In this document: positions 1-9,039 of the stretch, piece by piece
How the letters are laid out: each line of letters starts with the position of its first letter
How positions within the stretch are numbered: position 1 is the first letter of the stretch
Source: DAOTZS01 sp034434335
GTDB taxonomy: Bacteria; Chloroflexota; Anaerolineae; CG2-30-64-16
Direction of reading: 5' to 3'
DNA length: 9,039 nt
NCBI GenBank assembly: GCA_034434335.1
Contig: DAOTZS010000212.1
Span: 1-9,039 of the forward strand
The notes under the pieces: generated by a model
What the model saw: the letters and a program-made list of their open reading frames with translations, nothing else
Databases searched by the model: none
Told to the model about the DNA's origin: nothing
Made by a program: the position numbers and the translations under genes

Positions 1-636
1 GAATCTGAGGAGGAGCGCGCTGCCATCTATGCAGAGATGGAGCGCATCTCCAGGCTCTCTGATGACGAGGTTGTCACAGAGGCGTTGCGGATGAGCCGCG
101 AAACCAACCAGCCTCTCCCCACCTGGGGTAAGACAATCCTCTACAATGGCAAAACAGGAGAACCGTTCGACCAGCCTGTCACGGTTGGCATCATCTATAT
201 GATGAAGTTGCATCACCTGGTGGAAGACAAAGTGCATGCCCGCTCCACCGGCCCCTACAGCCTGGTGACCCAGCAGCCCCTGGGCGGCAAGGCCCAGTTC
301 GGTGGCCAGCGCTTTGGTGAGATGGAGGTGTGGGCGCTGGAAGCCTATGGAGCTGCACACAGCCTGCAAGAGATGCTGACCGTCAAATCAGATGATGTGA
401 CCGGACGGGTGAAGACATACGAGGCAATCGTCAAGGGTGAGCCCATTGAACCACCAGGCGTGCCGGAGAGCTTCCGCGTCCTGGTGAAGGAACTGCAATC
501 TCTGGGATTGGCCGTTGAGGTTGTGGATGCCAAGGAAGAGGTGATCCAGTTCGGCCGCGAGGACATAGAAGAGAAGTTGCCCAGCCTTGGCTTCAGCCTG
601 AGTTTACCTGGTCCCATGAGCAAGGGTTTCGATTGA
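1..636 (+). CDS. rpoB: RNA polymerase β subunit, C-terminal end (partial at 5' side)
   Basis: This is the last 211 codons of the β subunit of RNA polymerase, which with β' forms the active-centre cleft and the DNA clamp. The frame is open from base 1, so the gene begins upstream of the window. It ends at TGA 634-636. The C-terminal β signature is intact: GEPFDQPVTVG, LHHLVEDKVHARSTGPYSL, then VTQQPLGGKAQFGGQRFGEM at about codons 89-108 and VKSDDVTGRVKTYEAIVKG at about 129-147. These correspond to the conserved part of β that contacts β' near the switch regions, including the lysine and histidine residues of the nucleotide-binding side. The end PESFRVLVKELQSLGL matches the normal C terminus, followed by a tail of about 45 residues that is acidic in its first part. 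rpoC follows after 70 bases, as in most bacteria, so the two are probably co-transcribed. Identification is certain; the 5' end is not visible. Confidence 0.99.
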   Translation, partial: ESEEERAAIYAEMERISRLSDDEVVTEALRMSRETNQPLPTWGKTILYNGKTGEPFDQPVTVGIIYMMKLHHLVEDKVHARSTGPYSLVTQQPLGGKAQFGGQRFGEMEVWALEAYGAAHSLQEMLTVKSDDVTGRVKTYEAIVKGEPIEPPGVPESFRVLVKELQSLGLAVEVVDAKEEVIQFGREDIEEKLPSLGFSLSLPGPMSKGFD

Positions 637-639
637 TGG

Positions 640-697
640 TATACGGAAAACGGCACATGGGCTGCTCAACTGCCTTCCGTTGGCCACAACCCGTATA
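640..697 (+). promoter_or_regulatory. Competing inverted repeats in the rpoB-rpoC gap
   Basis: Two mutually exclusive RNA hairpins can be drawn in the gap. The outer one pairs TATACGG (640-646) with CCGTATA (691-697), joining the base just after the rpoB stop to the first base of the rpoC SD sequence. The inner one pairs ACGGAA (643-648) with TTCCGT (675-680) and, after a three-base bulge, GGCA (652-655) with TGCC (671-674), leaving a 15-base loop. They share bases 643-646, so only one can form. No T-run follows, so this is not a terminator. A role in translational coupling or RNA processing is inference only. Confidence 0.4.
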
Positions 698-702
698 GGA
701 GG
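697..702 (+). promoter_or_regulatory. Ribosome binding site of rpoC
   Basis: AGGAGG is a perfect anti-16S match and lies four bases before GTG at 707. It decides the start: the TTG at 680 in the same frame has no comparable site upstream, and the AGGAGG lies downstream of it. The spacing is slightly short but acceptable. Confidence 0.85.
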
Positions 703-706
703 ACCT

Positions 707-5248
<4,542 letters not shown>

Positions 5249-5251
5249 GGG

Positions 5252-5275
5252 GGAGCCACTTCCTGGCTTCGTTTT
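5252..5275 (+). terminator. Weak intrinsic terminator candidate after rpoC
   Basis: Four bases after the rpoC stop a seven-pair stem can form between GGAGCCA (5252-5258) and TGGCTTC (5264-5270), with one G-U pair and a CTTCC loop, followed by GTTTTC. The stem is short and the T-run is only four, so termination would be partial at best. It fits the position just before the rpsL promoter. Confidence 0.35.
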
Positions 5276-5331
5276 CGGGAGCTGAGCCTGCACCGTGTTG
5301 AGAAGGGAGCTCACGGGCCAAGCCGGGCAAT

Positions 5332-5360
5332 TTGACCCTTATTAGCTCCTATGCTAGACT
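5332..5360 (+). promoter_or_regulatory. Sigma70-type promoter for rpsL-rpsG-fusA
   Basis: TTGACC (5332-5337, five of six matches to TTGACA) and TAGACT (5355-5360, four of six to TATAAT) are separated by exactly 17 bases. TGC directly precedes the -10, giving an extended -10 element. Transcription would begin near 5366-5368, leaving a leader of about 45 bases before rpsL. This indicates that the str genes can be expressed separately from rpoBC. Confidence 0.7.
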
Positions 5361-5400
5361 GGCCATAACGATCTGTAGTGACACTTTGTGATACATGAGT

Positions 5401-5405
5401 GGAGG
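5401..5405 (+). promoter_or_regulatory. Ribosome binding site of rpsL
   Basis: GGAGG lies six bases before TTG at 5412, which begins the canonical S12 N terminus. The in-frame ATG-like candidate at 5388 (ATA) or ATG at 5394 would place the site inside the gene and add residues absent from S12 proteins. The SD therefore supports the TTG start. Confidence 0.8.
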
Positions 5406-5411
5406 ATTACT

Positions 5412-5846
5412 TTGCCAACAATCAATCAGCTTGTGCGCAAAGGGCGTACGCCCCTGACGAAGAAGGAAAAGGCTCCTGCGTTGCGCTTCATCCACAACGC
5501 GATTTCCGGCCGTTTGCGACGGATGCCCAAGGGTAATCCTTTCAAGCGCGGGGTATGCACGCAGGTGCGCACGATGACGCCTAAGAAGCCCAACTCGGCG
5601 TTGCGCAAGATCGCGCGTGTACGCCTGACCAACGGCATCGAGGTTACGGCCTACATCCCGGGCGAAGGTCATACCTTGCAGGAGCACTCGGTGGTGCTGG
5701 TGCGCGGGGGCCGTGTGAAAGATCTGCCAGGCGTACGTTATCACATTGTGCGTGGGGCCCTGGACAGCACCGGGGTAGAAAACCGCAAGCGAGGTCGCTC
5801 CAAGTACGGTGCCAAGCGTCCCAAGAAGACGCAGGGGGTCAAGTAG
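5412..5846 (+). CDS. rpsL: 30S ribosomal protein S12
   Basis: S12 sits at the interface side of the 30S decoding centre and controls translational accuracy. The TTG start gives 144 residues beginning MPTINQLVRKGR, the invariant N terminus. The core is unmistakable: KRGVCTQV, TPKKPNSALRK, VTAYIPGEGH, LQEHSVVLVRGGRVKDLPGV and RSKYGAKRPKK. The two lysines whose changes give streptomycin resistance elsewhere (E. coli K43 and K88) are present as K58 and K103; D104 is the residue that is methylthiolated in some bacteria. Relative to E. coli there are about 15 extra residues around 25-40 (RFIHNAISGRLRRMPKG), an insertion type also found in Bacillus S12. It is the first gene after the promoter at 5332-5360 and ends one base before rpsG. 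The start is an uncommon TTG, supported by the SD. Confidence 0.98.
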   Translation: MPTINQLVRKGRTPLTKKEKAPALRFIHNAISGRLRRMPKGNPFKRGVCTQVRTMTPKKPNSALRKIARVRLTNGIEVTAYIPGEGHTLQEHSVVLVRGGRVKDLPGVRYHIVRGALDSTGVENRKRGRSKYGAKRPKKTQGVK

Positions 5847-5847
5847 T

Positions 5848-6318
5848 ATGCCTCGACGTAATCGCCCTGAACGGCGCGTGATAATGCCCGATACGCGCTA
5901 CAACAGCGAGTTAGTGGCTCGCCTGATCAATAAGGTGATGATGCGCGGCAAGAAGTCTCTGGCAGAGCGGATTGTCTACGGGGCCATGGAGACCCTGGAG
6001 GCGCGCGCCAAGAAGCCGGCTATGGAAGTGCTGGAACAGGCTGTGCGCAATGCCACCCCCGTGGTCGAAGTCAGGCCACGGCGGGTGGGTGGGGCCACCT
6101 ACCAGGTGCCTATGGAGATCCGCGAGGATCGCAGGCTCTCGCTGGCGTTACGTTGGCTGGTCCAAAGTGCTCGCAAGAGGCCCGGAAAGAGCATGATCGA
6201 AAAGCTGGCAGGTGAGCTGTTAGACGCCTACAATAACCAGGGCAACACGATCAAGAAGAAGGAAGACACCCACAAGATGGCTGAGGCCAATCGGGCCTTT
6301 GCCCATTACCGGTGGTAG
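5848..6318 (+). CDS. rpsG: 30S ribosomal protein S7
   Basis: S7 nucleates assembly of the 30S head and lines the E/P-site mRNA channel. ATG 5848 gives 156 residues, the standard length, beginning MPRRNRPERRVIMPD. Conserved stretches are LINKVMMRGKKSLAERIVYG, VEVRPRRVGGATYQVPMEI, LALRWLV, ARKRPGKSM and the C-terminal KMAEANRAFAHYRW. An AGGGGG about ten bases upstream, inside the end of rpsL, can serve as SD. An in-frame upstream ATG at 5809 would overlap rpsL and add 13 unconserved residues. Only one base separates the rpsL stop from this start, so the two are translationally coupled; the longer S12-S7 gap that serves as the S7 autoregulatory site in E. coli cannot exist here in that form. Confidence 0.98.
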   Translation: MPRRNRPERRVIMPDTRYNSELVARLINKVMMRGKKSLAERIVYGAMETLEARAKKPAMEVLEQAVRNATPVVEVRPRRVGGATYQVPMEIREDRRLSLALRWLVQSARKRPGKSMIEKLAGELLDAYNNQGNTIKKKEDTHKMAEANRAFAHYRW

Positions 6319-6366
6319 TCTGAAGCTCAGCCCAACAGCATCAATTCTCTTCCGGTTTCCCTTCTG

Positions 6367-6399
6367 ACCCGGCATCCCGAGTGTGGGATGCCGGGTTTC
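6367..6399 (+). terminator. Strong hairpin between rpsG and fusA (terminator or attenuator candidate)
   Basis: ACCCGGCATCCC (6367-6378) pairs perfectly with GGGATGCCGGGT (6385-6396) around a GAGTGT loop: 12 pairs, mostly G-C. It is followed by TTCTG only, so the T-run is poor for intrinsic termination. No convincing promoter lies between it and fusA, so fusA must be reached by read-through from rpsL-rpsG. It may be a partial terminator, an mRNA-stabilising 3' structure for rpsG, or an S7 or processing site. Confidence 0.6.
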
Positions 6400-6463
6400 T
6401 GTCGCCTGCCGGGAGGAGTTCTGCTGGTTTTGCGTTGTGGTGGTAAGGTGTGAGGGGTTCCCT

Positions 6464-8560
6464 ATGTCAATGTCACTTCCCTCCTCAGATGAGGCTCGCC
6501 TCAGGCGTTTGCGCAATATCGGCATTATTGCGCATATCGACGCGGGCAAGACTACTACCACTGAGCGCATTCTGTACTATACCGGCAAGACCTATCGGAT
6601 GGGCAATGTGGACGAGGGCACGACCGTCACCGACTGGATGGAGCAGGAGCGGGAGCGGGGCATCACGATCCAGGCCGCAGCGATCACCAGCGAATGGCGT
6701 GGCCATCAGATCAATTTGATTGACACGCCGGGGCACATAGATTTTACAGCCGAGGTACAGCGCTGCCTGCGCGTCCTGGATGGCGGGGTGGTTGTCTTTG
6801 ATGCCGTGGCCGGGGTTGAGCCGCAATCTGAGACGGTATGGCGACAGGCCAATCGTTACGGTGTGCCGCGCATCTGTTTTGTGAACAAGATGGACCGGCC
6901 GGGCGCCAGCCTCTGGCGCACGGTGAAGATGATTCAGCAACGGCTAGGGGCTAACCCGGCCGTGCTTCAGGTGCCGCTGGGCGCCGAGGACCTCTTCCAG
7001 GGCATGGTGGACCTGATCACGCGCAAGGCGTGGACCTTCCCCGATGCCCTGGGTGCGCATCCTGTGCAGGTGCCCATTCCCCCAGAGCTGCACGACGAGG
7101 TGGAGACCCGGCGCGAGGAACTGATCGAAAAGATCGCCGAAACAGATGAGAACCTGCTCATCAAGTATCTGGAGGGGGAGCCGATCAGCGAGGAGGAGTT
7201 GCGCGCAGGGTTGCGCGCGGCGACTATCGCTGGCAAGCTGGTACCGGTTTTGTGTGGCACTGCTTTGCACACCAAAGGGGTACAGTTGCTGTTGGACGCC
7301 GTGGTAGACTATTTGCCGTCGCCCCTGGATATTCCACCAGTGCGGGGGGTCCATCCGGTCACCGGTCGGGAGGAGACGCGGCCGGCAGATCCGTCCGCGC
7401 CGGCCGCAGCCCTGGTATTCAAGATCCAGACCGACCCCTATATGGGCCGGCTGGCTTACCTGCGCGTTTACTCAGGGGTTCTGCAGAACGGTCAAACGTT
7501 GCAGAACTCAAACAGGGACCGCAAAGAGCGCATCGGACGCCTGGTGCAGGTCTATGCCGATAAGCGCATCGAGGTCAATGAACTGCGGGCCGGGGATATC
7601 GGGGCCATCGTCGGGGTTAAGCAGACCTTCACAGGGGAGACCCTGTGCGACCCGGCCGCGCCGATTGTGCTGGAGACCATCGAGTTCCCCGAACCGGTGA
7701 TCTCCGTGGCCGTGGAGCCCAAGACCAAGGCCGACCAGGACAAGTTGTCCAATGCCTTGCAGCGCCTGGCCGAGGAGGACCCGACTTTTCGGGTCAAGGT
7801 GGATGAGCAGACGGGGCAAACCCTGATCAGTGGGATGGGGGAACTGCACCTGGAGGTGTTGGTTGACCGCATGCAGCGCGAGTTTGGCGTGCAGGCTCAC
7901 GTCGGCCGTCACCAGGTGGCTTACCGCGAGACGATCACCCGTCGTGCGGTGGTCGAGACGCGCTTCATCCGCCAAACGGGAGGTCGCGGGCAGTATGCGC
8001 ATGTGATTGTCGAGGTGGCTCCCCTGGAGAAGGGAAAGGGTTTTCAGTTTGTAGACAAGGTTACCGGGGGAGCATTGCCCAAGGAGTTCATCCAGGCGAC
8101 AGCCCAGGGTATGCGCGAGGCGCTGGAGAACGGGGTACTGGGCGGCTATCCCCTGGTAGACCTGCAGGCTACCCTGTTGGGCGGTTCGTTCCACGAGGTG
8201 GATAGCTCGGAGATGTCGTTCAGGATTGCCGGGTCTATGGCTCTGCGTGAAGCTGTCGAGAAGGCCGGCCCGGTGCTGCTGGAACCGGTGATGCGTATTG
8301 AGGTGGTGGTGCCAGAGCACGCCACCGGCGATGTGATCGGTGACCTGATAGCGCGGCGGGGCCAGATCAGTGGCCTGGAGATGCACTCCCCTGGCATGCA
8401 GGCAATCAAGGGGATGGTGCCCCTGGCCGAGATGTTCGGCTATGCCACCAGCCTGCGTTCGGCCACACAGGGCCGCGGCACCTTCACCATGGAGTTCGAC
8501 CACTACGATGTGGTGCCGGCCGAGCGGGCCCGGCAGGTCCTGGGATTGGTAGGTCCTTGA
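6464..8560 (+). CDS. fusA: Elongation factor G
   Basis: EF-G is the GTPase that moves tRNA and mRNA during translocation and, with RRF, recycles ribosomes. ATG 6464 gives 698 residues, typical length, with GAGGGG six bases upstream; ATG 6470 would be 12 bases away, and the GTG at 6383 lies inside the preceding hairpin. G-domain motifs: G1 AHIDAGKTT (23-31), G2 RGITI (65-69), G3 DTPGH (87-91), G4 NKMD (141-144), G5 CGTAL (264-268). The G' subdomain lies at ~160-255, domain II at ~300-405, III at ~411-480 with ISGMGELHLEV, IV at ~481-605 with GGRGQYAHV (506-514) and the tip loop GGSFHEVDSSE (573-583; H577 is the equivalent of the decoding-centre histidine), and V from ~606. Location in the str cluster and intact motifs indicate the housekeeping EF-G. 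Small oddity: A512 where glycine is common. Confidence 0.98.
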   Translation: MSMSLPSSDEARLRRLRNIGIIAHIDAGKTTTTERILYYTGKTYRMGNVDEGTTVTDWMEQERERGITIQAAAITSEWRGHQINLIDTPGHIDFTAEVQRCLRVLDGGVVVFDAVAGVEPQSETVWRQANRYGVPRICFVNKMDRPGASLWRTVKMIQQRLGANPAVLQVPLGAEDLFQGMVDLITRKAWTFPDALGAHPVQVPIPPELHDEVETRREELIEKIAETDENLLIKYLEGEPISEEELRAGLRAATIAGKLVPVLCGTALHTKGVQLLLDAVVDYLPSPLDIPPVRGVHPVTGREETRPADPSAPAAALVFKIQTDPYMGRLAYLRVYSGVLQNGQTLQNSNRDRKERIGRLVQVYADKRIEVNELRAGDIGAIVGVKQTFTGETLCDPAAPIVLETIEFPEPVISVAVEPKTKADQDKLSNALQRLAEEDPTFRVKVDEQTGQTLISGMGELHLEVLVDRMQREFGVQAHVGRHQVAYRETITRRAVVETRFIRQTGGRGQYAHVIVEVAPLEKGKGFQFVDKVTGGALPKEFIQATAQGMREALENGVLGGYPLVDLQATLLGGSFHEVDSSEMSFRIAGSMALREAVEKAGPVLLEPVMRIEVVVPEHATGDVIGDLIARRGQISGLEMHSPGMQAIKGMVPLAEMFGYATSLRSATQGRGTFTMEFDHYDVVPAERARQVLGLVGP

Positions 8561-8575
8561 AAAATAGCAGGGCGT

Positions 8576-8590
8576 GGATTTGCCAAATCC
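8576..8590. repeat. Dyad overlapping the -35 of the tuf promoter
   Basis: GGATTT, then GCC, then AAATCC: a perfect six-base inverted repeat with a three-base centre, 15 bases after the fusA stop. It overlaps TTGCCA (8580-8585). It could be an operator or merely a short fusA 3' hairpin; a six-pair stem followed by CGGCTTTG is too weak for a terminator. Confidence 0.45.
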
Positions 8591-8608
8591 CGGCTTTGTA
8601 AATAGAAT
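8580..8608 (+). promoter_or_regulatory. Sigma70-type promoter upstream of tuf
   Basis: TTGCCA (8580-8585) and TAGAAT (8603-8608) each match consensus at five of six positions and are separated by exactly 17 bases. The predicted start is near 8614-8616. It is the best promoter in the fusA-tuf gap, and it lies upstream of the terminator structure at 8756-8821. Downstream of that terminator only an isolated TTGTCA (8820-8825) without a matching -10 is visible. Confidence 0.65.
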
Positions 8609-8716
8609 AGGCAAGTTGCCGCCGATTGTAATGGCATCCGCTCGGGGTGCCCCTGACTCGGACTGGCATTCAGGTGCCTGCCTCAAGACGAGGTGCCGAC
8701 GTAGAAGCAGTTAGCT

Positions 8717-8749
8717 GTCTGCCTGGTTAAGTGTTTGAGCCAGGCAGAC
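8717..8749 (+). promoter_or_regulatory. 10-bp hairpin in the tuf leader
   Basis: GTCTGCCTGG (8717-8726) pairs perfectly with CCAGGCAGAC (8740-8749) around a 13-base loop. No T-run follows. Its right arm AGGCAG (8742-8747) could instead pair with CTGCCT (8759-8764) of the next structure, and its left arm GTCTGCCT could pair with AGGCAGAC (8806-8813), so it may take part in alternative folding. Confidence 0.65.
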
Positions 8750-8755
8750 CCTTTG

Positions 8756-8821
8756 CGCCTGCCTCGTCAGCATCTCTAGGCGAGATCTCGCCAAGATCAA
8801 CTACGAGGCAGACGTTTTTTT
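8756..8821 (+). terminator. Intrinsic terminator structure before tuf
   Basis: CGCCTGCCTCGT (8756-8767) pairs with ACGAGGCAGACG (8803-8814), 11 of 12 pairs with a single C-A mismatch, followed directly by seven T (8815-8821). The enclosed 35 bases contain their own hairpin built on the palindrome GGCGAGATCTCGCC (8779-8792), extended by ATCT (8772-8775) with AGAT (8794-8797). It either ends the str operon transcript or acts as an attenuator for tuf. Confidence 0.8.
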
Positions 8822-8890
8822 GTCAGGTCTCAGCAAAATACCAAGCGCTGGTTTTCTTCCCTCTGCAGACCAGAGCAGGACTCAAAACAG

Positions 8891-8896
8891 AAGGAG
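8891..8896 (+). promoter_or_regulatory. Ribosome binding site of tuf
   Basis: AAGGAG lies 12 bases before ATG 8909, longer than the usual 5-9. No better SD or alternative in-frame start is present, and the protein begins with the standard EF-Tu N terminus at this ATG. Confidence 0.6.
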
Positions 8897-8908
8897 TGTA
8901 CAGTCACT

Positions 8909-9039
8909 ATGGCGAAGCCGATCTTTGAGCGGACGAAGCCGCACGTCAATGTTGGGACGATAGGGCACATAGATCATGGGAAGACGACGTTGACGTCGGC
9001 GATCACCAAGGTATTGGCGATGAAGGGGTTGGCGGAGTA
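8909..9039 (+). CDS. tuf: Elongation factor Tu, N-terminal end (partial at 3' side)
   Basis: EF-Tu is the GTPase that delivers aminoacyl-tRNA to the ribosomal A site. Only 43 codons are in the window, and the gene runs past base 9039. The sequence begins MAKPIFERTKPHVNVGTIG and contains the G1 P-loop GHIDHGKT at residues 19-26, followed by TLTSAIT, all diagnostic of EF-Tu. Isoleucine at 21 replaces the common valine. The ATG fits the family start and has AAGGAG upstream. Codon choice differs from the preceding genes: all four Gly codons are GGG, five of six Thr are ACG, all four internal Ala are GCG, all three Leu are TTG and two of four Ile are ATA. The gene sits behind a long leader with its own promoter and terminator-like structure, so its expression may be partly independent of fusA. 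Confidence 0.97.
   Translation, partial: MAKPIFERTKPHVNVGTIGHIDHGKTTLTSAITKVLAMKGLAE

Larger units (their letters stand above)
8561..8908 (+). promoter_or_regulatory. Long tuf leader region (no gene)
   Basis: This 348-base gap has no credible gene. It holds, in order, a small dyad (8576-8590), a promoter (8580-8608), AGGTGCC repeated at 8672-8678 and 8691-8697, CCTGCCTC repeated at 8677-8684 and 8758-8765, a 10-bp hairpin (8717-8749), a terminator structure (8756-8821), two small hairpins, ACCA/TGGT (8840-8843 with 8849-8852) and CTCTG/CAGAG (8861-8865 with 8871-8875), and the tuf SD. If transcription starts near 8615 the untranslated leader is about 290 bases. No known riboswitch or T-box pattern was recognised. 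Confidence 0.65.

Noticed and set aside
5777..5847. Longer S7 start at 5809 overlapping rpsL
   Set aside because: The extra 13 residues are not found in S7, and ATG 5848 gives exactly the standard 156-residue protein.
6383..6463. Upstream GTG start for fusA
   Set aside because: It lies in the rpsG-fusA hairpin, has no SD, and encodes a Cys/Val-rich extension unlike EF-G.
8641..8661. GGGGTGCCCC as a hairpin in the tuf leader
   Set aside because: The full pairing would leave a two-base loop; only three pairs are sterically possible, so it is too weak to call.
7508..8686. 392-codon antisense reading frame over fusA
   Set aside because: It is a shadow of the codon bias of fusA: composition is His/Leu/Gln/Gly-rich without domains, no SD, and the sense strand is certain EF-G.
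8820..8848. Promoter downstream of the tuf terminator using TTGTCA
   Set aside because: At 17 bases from TTGTCA the sequence is AAGCGC, with no -10 like element; AAAATA is only nine bases away.
8561..8908. tRNA or small structured RNA gene between fusA and tuf
   Set aside because: No cloverleaf with TTC-type T-loop and anticodon stem could be drawn; the hairpins fit a leader and terminator better.
8731..8928. Possible leader peptide of 65 codons before tuf
   Set aside because: GTG start without an SD, runs through both arms of the terminator and into tuf in another frame, and shows no amino-acid run typical of attenuation peptides.

Overview
The window is a stretch of the conserved rpoBC–str region of a bacterial chromosome, all on the + strand: the 3' end of rpoB (RNA polymerase β), complete rpoC (β'), rpsL (ribosomal protein S12), rpsG (S7), fusA (elongation factor G), and the first 43 codons of tuf (elongation factor Tu). 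Base composition is high in GC (about 60 % by eye). The proteins look most like those of Chloroflexota (Anaerolineae-like): a β' of about 1500 residues with a long helical insertion after the N-terminal zinc-binding region, no E. coli-type insertion in the trigger loop, and an S12 carrying the ~15-residue N-terminal insertion also seen in Gram-positives. This placement is an inference from remembered family features; no search was run.

Layout. 1-636: rpoB tail. 637-706: short gap with competing inverted repeats and the rpoC Shine-Dalgarno (SD) sequence. 707-5248: rpoC, starting at GTG. 5249-5411: weak terminator-like hairpin, a good sigma70-type promoter (TTGACC-17 bp-TAGACT with extended -10), then the rpsL SD. 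5412-5846: rpsL with a TTG start. 5848-6318: rpsG, one base after the rpsL stop. 6319-6463: a strong 12-bp GC hairpin with a poor U-tract. 6464-8560: fusA. 8561-8908: a 348-base leader before tuf holding a second good promoter (TTGCCA-17 bp-TAGAAT), a 10-bp hairpin, and an intrinsic-terminator structure ending in seven T. 8909-9039: start of tuf.

Together the genes make the catalytic core of transcription (β and β'), two small-subunit ribosomal proteins at the decoding centre and head, and the two GTPases that drive elongation. Co-expression from a small number of promoters would balance transcription and translation capacity. No mobile element, CRISPR array, tRNA or rRNA is visible.

The most unusual content is inside β' and in the tuf leader. 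β' contains (i) a ~190-residue coiled-coil hairpin insertion, (ii) a ~60-residue segment resembling the C-terminal DNA-binding domain of the α subunit, placed between the active-site aspartate domain and the bridge helix, (iii) a gapless 67-residue-period duplication in the C-terminal part, (iv) one extra residue in the N-terminal hinge of the bridge helix, and (v) leucine instead of the usual bacterial methionine in the trigger helix. The tuf leader puts a terminator between the only good promoter in that gap and the gene, with repeated arms that could form alternative pairs, which suggests attenuation control of EF-Tu.
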